From Pholiota molesta (lineage: Eukaryota; Basidiomycota; Agaricomycetes; Agaricales; Strophariaceae), in assembly GCA_014925825.1 (NCBI GenBank), contig JACGCK010000009.1, positions 620,001 to 684,000 of the forward strand: DNA of 64,000 bases, in the 5' to 3' direction. Made by a program: the position numbers and the translations under genes. The notes beneath the pieces were generated by a model. The model was not told where the DNA came from, ran no database searches, and saw only the letters and a program-made list of their open reading frames with translations. Positions within the stretch are counted from its first letter, which is position 1; every line of letters begins with the position of its first letter. Below, piece after piece: positions 38,255-49,318 of this stretch.

Positions 38255-40404
38255 ATGCAAACTTCACAATACCACCTCTTCGCTCTCCGGCAGAGCTCCT
38301 GGATTCATTAACACCCCGGAATCTTGTCAACAGAGCTCCAATACGACCTCAAAGCCCCGAACTCGCTGCAACTGTATCAAAAACTGGGCCCAGAGCATGT
38401 GCTATCTGCCAGGGAATAGTATTTCTGGACGTTGACGAACAACGACTCATTTCAGGTCTGATTGGCATCGATATAACGTCAAGACCAAACTCAGTGGTGG
38501 ACAGCCAATTTCTGAGGTGCGTTCTCAAACTCTTAGAAGGCACGTTATTGGATTTGTTGAGCAATATATGTGAATAATCAACATTAATTAGGTCTTAACG
38601 ATTCGTTATCTGGTTCTGCATCGTCGGACGAGGAAGATGAGAGGATTCAGATGCTGTAACACTCTCATCAACAAAACAAACGGCTAAAACAAGATCATCG
38701 TCTCCGGAAGCATCGTCAAAAAACCCCCCGTAACAGCTCTTACTTGGTTCCACTCTCCTCCCTCTACTCAGCTCGGAATCTACCGATCCATTCTACCTCT
38801 ACGGACCACTCCAGACGCGTATCTGCAAGAACTTCGGAAGTTGCAAGAACCTGTAGATGAAGGCCGGACATGGGCCCTTTTCATGATCGCGGGAGGACAC
38901 TTTGCTGGCGCAGTTGTCAGGTCAGCAGAGCCCAGGATGATGACAGCGGAGACGATGAGAAAACACGGAAAGAAAGCAAAAGAAGCCTAAACCTGAGACG
39001 GAAGTGGTTTTACACAAGACGTTTCACCGTTACACCAGTATGTTGTTTTAAACATGCACATGATAATTGAATTTCAACTAACGCGTACTTGAGCACGGCG
39101 GAAGCAAGGAGGGTCTCAATCAGCGAACGATAACGCCAAGGGGGCAGCAAAGAGCGCTGGTGCACAACTTCGACGTTATGGAGAGCAGGCCCTACGTGAT
39201 GTAAGTTTTTTGTCAAATTATATTATGGGAAGTGGTTTTAATCGAAATATAGGATATTCGTGGTCTTTTAGAAGAATGGCGAGAGGATCTGGCAGATTGC
39301 GAACGGATTTGGATTCGTGCAAATACATCTAATCGCCGAATCTTCTATGATTATGAAGGAGCGCCCTGGACCAAAGACGATGAGAGATTACGGACTTTCC
39401 CATTCCCTACACGTCGCCCTGTACGTTTTCCTGTTCAAAAATTATCGGCACTCATACTTACCATAATCCTATTTCAGACTCAATCGGAATTGACTCGATG
39501 TCTATCCGAACTTCTTCGTCCCAAAATCTCCCATTACACGGAAGACGAACTACGCGCTCAGGATGATGCTTACCTGGCTTCCCTTCCAAACCAAAACCTA
39601 TACCCACCGCAGCACTGAACCACAAAAAGAAAAACCCAGCCTATCAAACTTTCCAAGGAAGAAGAAATTCTTCGCGAAAAATGGACTCGTCTCCTCGAAA
39701 TGGTCCACAAGAACCGACTAGAACCCCTCAAAACCTTTTTGGAACGGGAGAAAGCCGCCCTCGGTGGCATAGACGCCCAAATCCCAGATGGACTCAGAGT
39801 CAAGGCGACATCCTCCAATTGCAGTGCAAAATGGGCATGAAGAGATGGTGCGCTGGTTACTCGAGGACGCACGGGCAACCCTACTGTCCCAGTTCCTTCT
39901 GCGAAGCAGGAGAGATGGAAGACGAAGACGAGGCAGTAATCCGATCCTGAGGCTGCTTTCCTACCTCGACCTACTGGCACTCGTCGTGCGCCTATGATCT
40001 CGCCAAGACTAGATCCATTCGCGATATATTCCGCCGCTGCGCAGCTACGTATCCTGACTGGTGGGACTGGCTCGGTGCAGGGCGTGTGCCAAGCGCGTTG
40101 AGCCAGAGATGGAGGAGGAACGCGAGGAGAAGAAGAAGTCCGGCGTAAAGGTCTCAAGGACCGAGTCAAGGAGCGTGAGCGCGAGAGAAGGAGAAAGAAA
40201 AGGAACGGCCGAAGACGCCGCCTGTGATAGAGACACCGCGAGTCAAAGAGCCACCTGTTCGAATTCGACCTCGCGGAGGCTGGGCGGTGGTGCGGGTGCC
40301 GCTGAGGGCGTTGCTGGTTTGACCCCGAGATGAGAGCCAAGGTTGAAAGGGAAAGAAGGGCGCGCGCTGCTGAAGCTCGGATGAAAGCTCTTGGTGGAGG
40401 TTAA
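38255..40404 (+). CDS. VMS1: Vms1/ANKZF1 peptidyl-tRNA endonuclease of ribosome quality control
   Basis: Releases nascent chains from stalled 60S subunits by cutting peptidyl-tRNA, and works with Cdc48. The start 'MQTSQYHLFAL' precedes 'AELLDSLTPRNLVNRAP' and a C2H2 finger 'CAICQGIVFLDVDEQR' with 'HFRSDWHRYNVKTKL'. The VLRF1/eRF1-like domain has 'TWALFMIAGGHFAGAVV', 'VVLHKTFHRYT', the catalytic loop 'RRKQGGSQSANDNAKG', 'SAGAQLRRYGEQALRDD', 'CERIWIRANTSNRRIFYDYE' and 'FPFPTRRPTQSELTRCLSEL'. An ankyrin-like helical part follows, then a basic coiled coil. The end 'RERRARAAEARMKALGGG' contains R-x5-A-A-x2-R, the VCP/Cdc48-interacting motif (VIM). Several one-base breaks occur (after 'FAL' near 38287, around 38930-38990, and in the C-terminal third). 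Confidence 0.92.
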
Positions 40405-40495
40405 TTTGGAAGTATTTATTGATATGTAGCTGATTGATAGATGAATTTTTGTTGAACTATATATCCAGTAGAGCTTGAAAGTAAATTATTGTTTC

Positions 40496-40762
40496 TCATC
40501 CATATGCTGGTCCTTCAGAACGATTAGGAGGAGAGATGCAATCCCAAAGAGGAAATATTTTAGTCTCGGGTGCCATTCTTGGACCTTTGACGACTTTGCT
40601 CTTTTCCCCAACAGGCTTGAACGCGTATTCGTTCTTCCTGGACCCATAACGCCTTACTCTCGTTCCTATTCTTATAGATCCCTTTGGGACAACTTCTTGA
40701 CGACTTGATCCCGTACGCGCAACTGGGTTCTTCGTCGCAGATTGCACTGGCTGTGCCGACAT
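40496..40762 (-). CDS. Hypothetical small protein, uncertain
   Basis: An uninterrupted 88-codon frame from ATG at 40762, 'MSAQPVQSATKNPVARTGSS' to 'DCISPPNRSEGPAYG'. It is basic and I see no known family. It would be divergent from the zinc-finger gene if that starts at 40776. It may be chance. Confidence 0.3.
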   Translation of the reverse strand: MSAQPVQSATKNPVARTGSSRQEVVPKGSIRIGTRVRRYGSRKNEYAFKPVGEKSKVVKGPRMAPETKIFPLWDCISPPNRSEGPAYG

Positions 40763-40775
40763 TGCGGAGCATGCT

Positions 40776-41906
40776 ATGCACACATCGGTCGTCAAGCTAC
40801 GACCAGAAAATATTGTCGACCTTGCGAAGGACGTTATAAGGCCAGCAGGCTGGCGCTGCGAATGGAATATTGCTGCTTTGCAAAAGCCGGTACAGTGTAG
40901 GATTGTTCTGAATAGTTGGAGTGCGTACCTCCAGGTATGCTTTTCAGTCTTTTGGGTTTGAGGGCTTTTCATTTATCAGATCCTTGGACGTGAACTATGA
41001 TTAGCACCTCATCCATCATTGTCAGCAAATTAAGGTGTGTATTTCCACTTATCTCGCTAGATAATGGAGTATATACGCTTACATTGATTTCATGAAAGGG
41101 CACCGGAGGTGGATTATCATGCCGTTTACCTCGATGTAACATCCCGTCTGGCATCTCCATCTCATCGTACAATGAGCTCGTCAATCATATTCAACAATCG
41201 CATCTAAGTCGCGTACAGTTGACTTGTCCGATTCGAGGTTCGCAAAATATTTTTGCATTATTCAATCCCCAAAGGTGCTCACGAGGTTATCCTTATTACA
41301 TTAGACTGCTCTTCAAATTTTACTCGCCCTGCACTCATGGAGAACCACTTTCACGAGATGCATCCTGACCTCATCGACCTGGAAGTTTCACTGTCTTCCC
41401 CTCTCCTTCATCCCACTTGGCGCCCCTTTCGTCCGGACTATCCCGCAGAACCTTCACAACTCCCGCAGAGCGTTCCGCCAGGATCAGGTCTCATCCTACC
41501 AATCAACGGGACGCCCCGCAGAGCCATTGAGACTCAAGAGAGCCAATTGAGCCAAGTGAGCCAGTGGAGTATAGATGATGAGAGCGTAATGGGATCTCAG
41601 TCCCAGCTGTTGACACCAAGGAAGAAACGACCAAAACGGCAAATCGATGTTGCGCAACCTGAAGAGACGACTGAAGAACCGACGTTTGTTTTCGACGATT
41701 TGCCAGCATACAACGATCAGCCTGAGACCGTTTCGCTCATTCGGCGCAAGGAACCTCCATTGGACGTATCGCGTCCGCAGGATATCCTCGATCCAAAAGA
41801 GTTCGGCTATCGTGTATACGAGGGCACGATTCTTTACGACAGCTTTGTGCGGATCCATGGGCTTCAAAGTGCAGAAGAGACTGATGAAGACGAGAAGGAG
41901 GGCTAG
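40776..41906 (+). CDS. C2H2 zinc-finger protein
   Basis: Probable nucleic-acid-binding regulator. Exon 1 contains 'GWRCEWNIAALQKPVQC' and 'RIVLNSWSAYLQ', the first half of a C2H2 finger. A later exon has 'SCRLPRCNIPSGISISSYNE' and 'LVNHIQQSHLSRVQLTC', and the final exon (from about 41326) completes a further finger 'CSSNFTRPALMENHFHEMH' (C-x12-H-x4-H). The C-terminal 190 residues are disordered: Pro-rich, then a Ser/Gln stretch 'ESQLSQVSQWSIDDESVM', a basic patch 'RKKRPKRQ' (possible nuclear signal) and an acidic tail 'EETDEDEKEG'. The exon that should complete the first finger (40960-41100) is not resolved, and the true start may be further upstream. Confidence 0.65.
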
Positions 41907-42413
41907 CGCTGTCATTTCGCATTTTTCGCCTTGGGGAGCGGGCGCACGGAATACAAGCTGACATACTATAACGCCTGAACGCTATAGAATCCCATAAGGA
42001 TATCGCCAGCCGCTGTTCTTCGAGTTAGGGTTTCTGGCATAATCGCCATCATAACTTACTCAATGCATACCGCCCACAATCCACTGTTCAGCCCTACATT
42101 CTTCCTACGAAGATCTTATGCTTGCTATCAAGAGCATCTAACATTTCGACACTCTGGCCTTACGTTTGATTTATAATTGAATTGTATCTGTTTCTCATGT
42201 ATAAATCTCCTTTGCTCTACTGCATGTACATACACATTCAATCTTTGATTTAATTCATATTGTTATTCATAGGCAGTTCATAGGTGAGATCAGATTTCAT
42301 TAAACGCGAAAAATTGCCGAGCGCCTTACTGAACTCTAGAACAGACTGAATACCCGACTTCTGAGAATTTTTGAAAGCCGTCTGATGATTTCCATTTAGA
42401 GGGCGTCATGGGA
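41907..42413. other. Convergent 3' flanks, AT-rich
   Basis: Lies between the zinc-finger gene and the leftward F-box gene. No exon or repeat is supported. Confidence 0.5.
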
Positions 42414-42510
42414 TTAAAAAAAGTCTTCATCAGAGTCATCTTCGTCGTCTTCATCAGAGTCATCTTCGTCGTCCTCATCCTCGTCGTCCTCATCAGAGTC
42501 ATCTGTGTCA
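42414..42510 (-). repeat. Acidic-tail coding microsatellite
   Basis: Imperfect tandem units of GAT/GAC/GAA/TCT codons encode repeated D-S-D-E-D-D-E and D-E-D-D-E-D blocks at the end of the F-box protein. The tail is probably length-variable. Confidence 0.75.
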
Positions 42511-44261
42511 GGTATCACCTCTCCATCCCAATCCACACCGACCACAATCTCTGCTAGCAAGTCTACCTCCTTTCCTGATAGCCCACGGCAATACCGAAGA
42601 GTTAATTGTCTTATCTCCACACCGTACTCGTAACGACGGATGAGGAAGTCTTGAAGCATCCCGATTGTTATTTCATCTGAATCCGGTTCCAGCTTGATGA
42701 ATCTTGCATCGCAAAGGCAGAGCGAGCGGAGACTGCGGAAAGATAAAGAGAGCTTCTTGACAGGGGTGACGGCATTCCCAGAACCTTTCGAGCGCAAATG
42801 TACGCGTACCTGGTGCGCGGCCGCACAGAGAAAGGCGTTGCATGCATCGTATGACACCATGACAAACTGCACCCGAGGCAGCGCTCCAATGGTTTTCACC
42901 ATCATCTTGGGCTCGATGCCAGGTATCATTTCTTCTAGACATACCTGTTCGACGTGACGCAAAGGGATCGCACCACTGAACAGATCGGTCATCACATTCG
43001 CAACAGCCTGCCTCGTTGAATCCTCATAGACAAACACCAATTCCAAAAGCGGTGTAAAAATGGAACGCATGCGCATCTCCTTCATCGTCAACGTACTTTC
43101 AAATAGCCTAAGCTGGACTCCAGGACCAAAATCATCCTGAGGATTCTGCAGAACAATAGTTTTGAAAGTCTTAGCAGAAGACGGGCTTGAATACAACCGG
43201 GCAAGGTTCGAAACGATGCTATTTGCACTGCGAGTGAAGTTTCCGGTGGTAGCCTGATTGTTGACAGTAGAACACACCACAACCATCACCGTAGTGCGTG
43301 GGCGAAAGGTGATGCAGGAAAAGAAAGGTCCAATTTCAGTATCTGTGGAGCGAATGTTTAGGTTTCGAAGTGAGGTCAAATGTATATGGCCAGAGGCCCA
43401 TGACACCTGCTTCTCTGTTTGGATCGGTAGAGCTTCTTGTAGGTCCAAGGATTCCAGATGGGGCATTTCGTTCAGCGCATCCAGAAATTGCTGTCCAGTT
43501 GGCCTCGAAGTTTTCGAAAGACTGTGTAATTTGAGATATGTGAGAGAATGTAAAAGATGTGAATGCGAACTCCAGTTGATATCACAGTTGGTCAACTCTA
43601 GATGGCGTAGACGCTCCGTTTTGCATAGAACGTGTTCCGGGAGAGAAACAGTATCCGAATTTTCAATACGGAAGCCAAATTCTATATCTTCCTTATTCGT
43701 CCATAGGACTATGGAAAGGGATTGCAGTCGTGGAGCGGTTGCAGGCAAGCGTTTTAGCAACTGATCCCATATGCTCAAATCGCCAACGTTCGGGGGGAGA
43801 TGTTCTAGTCGGAGAGAAAAATCTTCGATACGTGAGCTATGTTTGAGAGCTAACTCCAATCCTGGAGGCACACTGTCGGGTGTTCCAAGAGAAGCATTGA
43901 TTATAACACTCGCATTTTTGGATCTCCTGAGCATTTCTTCGGTCCAATGAAGATGCAGAACAGGCAGGTCGACCCATAGATTTGGTGAATTAACGGCAAT
44001 GTTCCTCCAATGATGCGAAACATGGGTCAGTTTGATCCATTCCAAAGGGTGCATTTCTTCATCGCGCCTTGAATGACGTGCCTTTGCAAAAAGAAAAATG
44101 TGACAGAAGACTTCAGGAGGAAGGCGGGAGATAGGTGCCAAGGCATTTCTTCGAGATCTCAAAGCCGAAATGGAGTTTTGATGTTGTTGGATAGCTTCAT
44201 CAATCTGTCGATACATTTCTTCGACCGAGGCATCATCATCATTGCCAGCGGGAGAGAACAT
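42414..44261 (-). CDS. F-box protein with leucine-rich C-terminal part and acidic tail
   Basis: Likely SCF ubiquitin-ligase substrate receptor. It is a single uninterrupted 615-codon exon. 'EEMYRQIDEAIQQHQNSISA' precedes the F-box 'RRNALAPISRLPPEVFCHIF', then 'LEWIKLTHVSHHWRNIAVNS' and 'PNLWVDLPVLHLHWTEEML'. LRR-like units include 'LRHLELTNCDINWSSHSHLL'. The C-terminus is a run of Asp/Glu/Ser repeats ending '..DEDFF'. The ATG at 44261 is the first in frame; it aligns with the start of the next paralogue ('MDFSPSFEQ'). It is the most intact family member in the window. Target unknown. Confidence 0.85.
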   Translation of the reverse strand: MFSPAGNDDDASVEEMYRQIDEAIQQHQNSISALRSRRNALAPISRLPPEVFCHIFLFAKARHSRRDEEMHPLEWIKLTHVSHHWRNIAVNSPNLWVDLPVLHLHWTEEMLRRSKNASVIINASLGTPDSVPPGLELALKHSSRIEDFSLRLEHLPPNVGDLSIWDQLLKRLPATAPRLQSLSIVLWTNKEDIEFGFRIENSDTVSLPEHVLCKTERLRHLELTNCDINWSSHSHLLHSLTYLKLHSLSKTSRPTGQQFLDALNEMPHLESLDLQEALPIQTEKQVSWASGHIHLTSLRNLNIRSTDTEIGPFFSCITFRPRTTVMVVVCSTVNNQATTGNFTRSANSIVSNLARLYSSPSSAKTFKTIVLQNPQDDFGPGVQLRLFESTLTMKEMRMRSIFTPLLELVFVYEDSTRQAVANVMTDLFSGAIPLRHVEQVCLEEMIPGIEPKMMVKTIGALPRVQFVMVSYDACNAFLCAAAHQVRVHLRSKGSGNAVTPVKKLSLSFRSLRSLCLCDARFIKLEPDSDEITIGMLQDFLIRRYEYGVEIRQLTLRYCRGLSGKEVDLLAEIVVGVDWDGEVIPDTDDSDEDDEDEDDEDDSDEDDEDDSDEDFF

Positions 44262-44702
44262 AGAATCCAATTTTGGGCCTTTAACCAGCCACAGTTCGCT
44301 ATTTTATAGATTGGTCGCTGTTCAAACGTTCAGGCTTGAAGCTTGAAGCTTGAAGGATGTACATGGATAGTGATATGGACACGAACCTTCGAGTAATCGG
44401 CTGTAAGTAACCAGCAGGCTGGAAAGCTCGAACACTATCAGAAGTGTCGAATTGGAGCGTGGTCCAAAGTGAGTTCAAAGTCCAGCTTTGATAATTGGCA
44501 AGGCGTGTGAAGGTCGGCCCGGGGCGGTGGAAAGTTGACAAACACTCGAGTGGGAGGCTCCAGCCGAGTCCAGCGCCTTTAAATTGCCGTCACCACCGAG
44601 ATAATTAGTGTATGCTGAGTGTATGTACTATGAACGCCCTTATCCCAGGACCTTCTTTATCCTCGTCTCCATTCTTACCTCCTTTACACTAATTTGTTGC
44701 CC
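44262..44702. other. Upstream region of F-box gene 2, 3' flank of F-box gene 3
   Basis: Besides the conserved block it has a short direct repeat (GCTTGAA three times, 44335-44353). No coding exon. Confidence 0.5.
44304..44325 (-). promoter_or_regulatory. Conserved upstream block of the F-box family
   Basis: Minus strand TTGAACAGCGACCAATCTAT plus AA, about 45 bases upstream of the ATG at 44261. The same block lies 30 bases upstream of the next F-box gene. It may be a promoter element or a conserved leader. Confidence 0.55.
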
Positions 44703-46415
44703 TCAAATTGGGTCTTGAACGTCAACATCACCCACAACCTGCTCTAGCAATTTCGTGTGCGCTTCCTCGAGTCCGCGACAATTCCAGAGCGATAACCTTT
44801 TTATCTCCGCGCCGCATTCTTGACGATAGGTGAGGCAGTCGTGTAGCATTCTGATCATTGGGTGGAGCTCGTCACTGGTTTCCGAGTCGTCGTCATATAT
44901 TATCCCAAGAAGACAAATCAATGAGAGATGAGGAAAATAGAGAGCATTAGCTGGTTCAAGACCGGTAAACCCAGTACCTTCGACGTGAGGGTGTGGTTTT
45001 AGCGCGTGGAAAATAGACATGATTGTAGTATCTCCCGCCATGATAGATTGAACCCAAGGTAGCCTTCCAATTGCATTGATTGTTGGCTCAGCATTGTATT
45101 TATGGGCCCAGAAAGGATCGGGTAGATATAAGTGCTTGACGTACTGTAGCAACGGATTGTTGGAAATCTCGACTGCAAGATTTGCAATAGCTTGCTCGGC
45201 CGAAAACCCTTCACGGGCATCCCAAATAAATCTCACTTCCAAAGGAGGGTTACCCGTACAACTATCCTTGAGCATTTGCTCGTTAGATAGTGCATTCATG
45301 TATAGCTTGAGGCTGACTCTGAAACCGTAAATGTAACTTTGCTCTAGAATAGCAGCTTGAAAAGTCGCATTAGAAGAGCAGTGTGAATATGACCGGGCAA
45401 GGCTCGACATGACTCCGAAAGAGTTAGTGTTGGTGTTGGTACCATTGTAGTCCACATTGACAACCACCGTAGCTGCAGGCGGGAATGTGACACATGAGAA
45501 GAAGGCTTCGAGATCGGCCCTCTTAGAGCTTAATTGTAGGGTATGAAGTGAGGCGAAATGTATATGGCCAGAGGCCCATGGAGCCTGGTGTTCTGTTTGG
45601 ATTGGAAGCGCATGTACTAGGTGCAAGAATTCTAGATCCGGCATTCCTTTCAGGATATACCAGAACTGATTCCCGGTTGGCCGAAAATTTGGCGAAGTAT
45701 GGCATATTTCGAGATGTGTCAGAGAGTGCAGGAGATGTGAATGAGAGTTCCAGTTGATATTGCAGTTGTCCAATTTGAGATGGCGCAGCCCTTCTGTTTT
45801 GCGCAGTACATGTTCGGGAAGAAGTAAGGTTCTCTCCGCGTAACGGATTCCCTCTATGACAAGACGTTTCAATCGCGGAGCAGACTCAGGCAAGTGGTTG
45901 GATAAATGATCCCCTTCTCCAGGAGAGAAATGAAGCAAAGATAAATCTTTGATACGTGTGCCGTGTTTCAAAGCTAGCTCTAATCCTGGTATTTTATCGC
46001 CAAGATTGCCAGAATTGTTGGATGAATTAAGGTGAGCCTCAATCATCAGGTCAGCAGCTTTGGACCTCTTGAGCATTTCTTCTACCCATAGAAGATTTCG
46101 AATCGGTAGGTCGACCCACAGGCTAGGTGAATGGACGGCGATGTTCCTCCAGTGACGACTAACGTGAGTCAGTTTGATCCATTGCAAGGGATGTATGCGT
46201 TTGCCATAGAAGCCGGGTCTGTCGCAGCTTCTCCTGTCGCATCTTGATCCTTCTGCCTGCACGAAGAGAAAAATCTTGCATATGATTTCGGGAGGGAGGG
46301 AGGAGATAGGCGCTGGGGCATCCATTCGAGGTTGGAATGTCGAAATAGCTTCTTCAAGCCTTCGACACGCTTCTTCGGTTTGTAGATTCTGTTCGAAGGA
46401 GGGAGAGAAATCCAT
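44703..46415 (-). CDS. F-box protein with leucine-rich C-terminal part
   Basis: Second leftward paralogue, a single exon of 570 codons. It starts 'MDFSPSFEQNLQTEEACRRL'; the F-box is 'MDAPAPISSLPPEIICKIFL', with 'LQWIKLTHVSRHWRNIAVHS' and 'PSLWVDLPIRNLLWVEEML'. LRR-like units include 'LRHLKLDNCNINWNSHSHLL'. The end is 'LEQVVGDVDVQDPI' and it lacks the acidic tail of its neighbour. The open frame extends upstream to 46529, but 46415 aligns with the paralogue start, and the longer frame would translate the conserved upstream block. Confidence 0.82.
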   Translation of the reverse strand: MDFSPSFEQNLQTEEACRRLEEAISTFQPRMDAPAPISSLPPEIICKIFLFVQAEGSRCDRRSCDRPGFYGKRIHPLQWIKLTHVSRHWRNIAVHSPSLWVDLPIRNLLWVEEMLKRSKAADLMIEAHLNSSNNSGNLGDKIPGLELALKHGTRIKDLSLLHFSPGEGDHLSNHLPESAPRLKRLVIEGIRYAERTLLLPEHVLRKTEGLRHLKLDNCNINWNSHSHLLHSLTHLEICHTSPNFRPTGNQFWYILKGMPDLEFLHLVHALPIQTEHQAPWASGHIHFASLHTLQLSSKRADLEAFFSCVTFPPAATVVVNVDYNGTNTNTNSFGVMSSLARSYSHCSSNATFQAAILEQSYIYGFRVSLKLYMNALSNEQMLKDSCTGNPPLEVRFIWDAREGFSAEQAIANLAVEISNNPLLQYVKHLYLPDPFWAHKYNAEPTINAIGRLPWVQSIMAGDTTIMSIFHALKPHPHVEGTGFTGLEPANALYFPHLSLICLLGIIYDDDSETSDELHPMIRMLHDCLTYRQECGAEIKRLSLWNCRGLEEAHTKLLEQVVGDVDVQDPI

Positions 46416-46444
46416 TATAGGGCTCTGGCCGATTCCTCTTTTAG

Positions 46445-46465
46445 TTATAGATTGGTCGCTGTTCA
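46445..46465 (-). promoter_or_regulatory. Conserved upstream block of the F-box family
   Basis: Minus strand TGAACAGCGACCAATCTATA plus A, 30 bases upstream of the ATG at 46415, identical to the block before the neighbouring paralogue. Confidence 0.55.
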
Positions 46466-46860
46466 GCCTGAAGCGTTCAAGCTCAAATTTAGAGGCATGA
46501 GATTTTGAGTGAATCAGATATGAGCACAAACCTTGGACTCTTGATATGGCTGCTCGTCGTCGGAGAAATTTTCAACTGAAGAATAAGTGAGGCAAAGGAT
46601 GAGTTTGAGCTCAACTTGCTCAACATCACCCTTCGGCTCCGAGTGACGGAGTCCACTCAAGATAGCCGGCCCGGTGAAGTCACTGGTCCAATCAGGCGTC
46701 GCGGAATATTTTTCGAAGTCTGTTCTCAATCTGTTCTACTATACTACAGGTCTTTCAACCCGTCTTATTCCATTAACGCGTGCCAATTTCACGGTCCCAT
46801 CCTAACCTCGTCTATACCATACAGACCAAGACATAGAAGAGGATCTACGACCAAGCAGTA
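46466..46860. other. Divergent intergenic region F-box / BFR2
   Basis: No exon supported. This is the 5' flank for both neighbouring genes. Confidence 0.45.
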
Positions 46861-48817
46861 ATGGCTCCTGAACGTGCGGGATGATTCTATGTCTATCCGA
46901 CCTCTTCTAACGGGGGACTTTGTAGGTCTATCGCTAGCAGAGCAGATTGCTCAGCTCGAGGAGGCAGCGCCAGTCGGTACGTGCACTCGAGCATATCCGA
47001 GACGGGATGTTCGCTAATATGGCATTTTAGATTATGACCCCGAAGACTTGCAGGCGCGCGGCGGAGATGAAGCAATGGATTTGGATACTGGTGCCAACAG
47101 AGAGCATTACTTCGAAGTTGGGTATGTAATATTCTTGATTATTTTGGGCAAGTATATGCTCAACTGTTCTCGGATAGACCAAGCACTCTCAGAAATCAAC
47201 TACCCAGTGTAGCGGATCCAAAATATGAGGGGGTTCGGGCATCGCGGAAACAACTGCTAGAGGATTTGGACGAGGGTTCTGGTGACGAAGACGAAGACGA
47301 AGACGAGGATGAAACAGAGCAATTTGTACAGGGTAAAAGCGGCGAGGATACGGGAGGCGATATGGATTCAGACCCTGATGAGGAGAATGGGCCTCAGGAG
47401 TCAAGGGACCGCCTATTTGGTCAGCGAATACCAGCGGAAAGTGAAGGAAACGATGATAGTTCTGACAATGAAGAAGAAGAGGAGGAGGAGGAGCCGTCCG
47501 AAAAACCATCCCAAAATCAATCTCATGCCGACGACGAACCTTCAGAAGATGTTACTTCAACTCTGAGGAAGACTCGAGAGGCCGATATTAAAAAAGGACA
47601 GGCAGTGAAAAGGCAAATTGTACGTCTGTGAACGGTGACTTCATCCTGATTCCTATTCACATTGAATCATGCAGGCATTATGGGATACTTTGCTCGATAC
47701 CCGAATTCGACTTCAAAAATCTGTGGTTTCCGCCAATGGATTACCACCAGTGAGTTACACATCGCGTCTTTATTATCATATCTAATGAAGAATGCTTTAG
47801 CCATCACAAATGAAGGAATATCTTGAAACGTCGGACTGTCGTGAAACACTGACGAAATTTCTCGATGAAGCTTCCATGTTAACAGACGAGCTCTTTGAAC
47901 TACAAGAAGTAATAATTAAATTTCCTCTGAAAGTGCTGTTGGACTAATACTTGTTGCGTTATGATAGAAGATTTTGACGATTAACAATGATATCCAGCCA
48001 CCTCCACGCAAGCGCCGTAAGGTAGATGCAGATTCTCCAATCGAACAGTATCCAGATTTGTTTGCATCGGCTACCGAAGACGTTGCGGCATTAGAACAGG
48101 CGTAAGTTTTTGATGTCCTCAAGACCCGATTTGCATACTCACGACATCTGTCTTCAGTTTCCATCCTTATCTTTTACAAACATTATCGAAGTGGTCGTCA
48201 AAAATTCAAGCTGTCGCACCCTCTGTTCTGCTTCCTTCCAATCGTGGGGCCTTTTCGAAAGGCGTACAAAATCCAAAATCAGTAGTACAGCTCATCGACG
48301 ACACCCTTCATGAACAAGACAAGCTGTTGAAGAGGACACAAGTTCCTAGAGTCAAGAAAGCGCGGGTAGGGGTCGTGCAGCAAGAAGAGAATGGCGATGC
48401 TGAAGACATTGTCGATCCTGATGTCTTCGATGACACCGACTTTTACCAGAAGATGCTCAGAGACATTATCGACGCTCGCGGAAACGGTAACAAAAATGAA
48501 GATTGGATGCTATTGCAAAAACAAAAGAAGGCGAAGAAGAAAGTGGATACGAAAGCCAGTAAAGGACGGAAACTTCGGTTCGTTCGTTCATTTTTTATAT
48601 TATACATTGAACTCACCGACCGATTAGTTATGAGGTTCATGAAAAACTGCAAAATTTCATGGTTCCCGTCCCTGTACCCGGAGCTTGGCACGACGAACAA
48701 GTCGACGAGTTGTTCGCTTCTCTCCTAGGAAAAGGCTTTGACAATATTGCGCTCAATGCAGAGGAACCACAAGTCCAGAGAGATATAGCCGTTGGAGGGT
48801 TCAGAGTCTTCGGATAG
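46861..48817 (+). CDS. BFR2: BFR2/AATF ribosome biogenesis protein
   Basis: Nucleolar factor of 18S rRNA processing (SSU processome), related to human AATF/Che-1. Exon 1 is only 13 bases (ATGGCTCCTGAAC); across the first intron it gives 'MAPERLSLAEQIAQLEEAAP'. Then 'DYDPEDLQARGGDEAMDL' and a long Asp/Glu-rich region. The AATF N-domain is 'QALWDTLLDTRIRLQKSVVS' to 'FLDEASMLTDELFELQE'. The TRAUB domain is 'VFDDTDFYQKMLRDIIDARG', 'KASKGRKLRYEVHEKLQNFM' and 'WHDEQVDELFASLLGKGFDN'. The stop is at 48815. Six or so short introns; the frame holds throughout. Confidence 0.93.
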
Positions 48818-49318
48818 CTTCGTTTCGTCATTTATTCCATTGCCTTTACCCAGAACTAGTATATTTCGAATGATTCTTGGACAGTTCTTGCATGTGTGAA
48901 GTTTGAACTGGAAGTAGAAAATGCATTGGCTGGCTTGTGGGTGGCCTTATGAATAATGAAAGCTTATGAAGTTTGCTATGCATGTGATGAGCCACTGGAA
49001 AGGAACAAAGCCAAATACTTTGAATCTGCCGAAATCCATTTACAGTAGACGTTTGCGCAGCAGCAAGTAATTGACGTACAACTCTTCCGCTAACAAGCGC
49101 TTGATACTCGGCGCCTGATACTCACATTATCACTGTATCAGAGCTATTGCCTGGTTGCAAATTCAGATGTATGTGTCATGTTTGGTGTCCGAACACAAAT
49201 GCCAATACTAGGCTCTAACTTTAGCTTCAGCGCCTCATACAGCGACCACCATCGTTCCCTCACAAGGTCTTGGATTCTTCGCCACGAACTCTCGCTGACC
49301 TAAAGGACACCCGGAATA
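48818..49318. other. Intergenic, BFR2 3' flank and SNX41 promoter
   Basis: No exon or repeat is supported. Confidence 0.5.

Noticed and set aside
46416..46529. N-terminal extension of the F-box gene to 46529
   Set aside because: Paralogue alignment supports the start at 46415, and the extension would translate the conserved upstream block.
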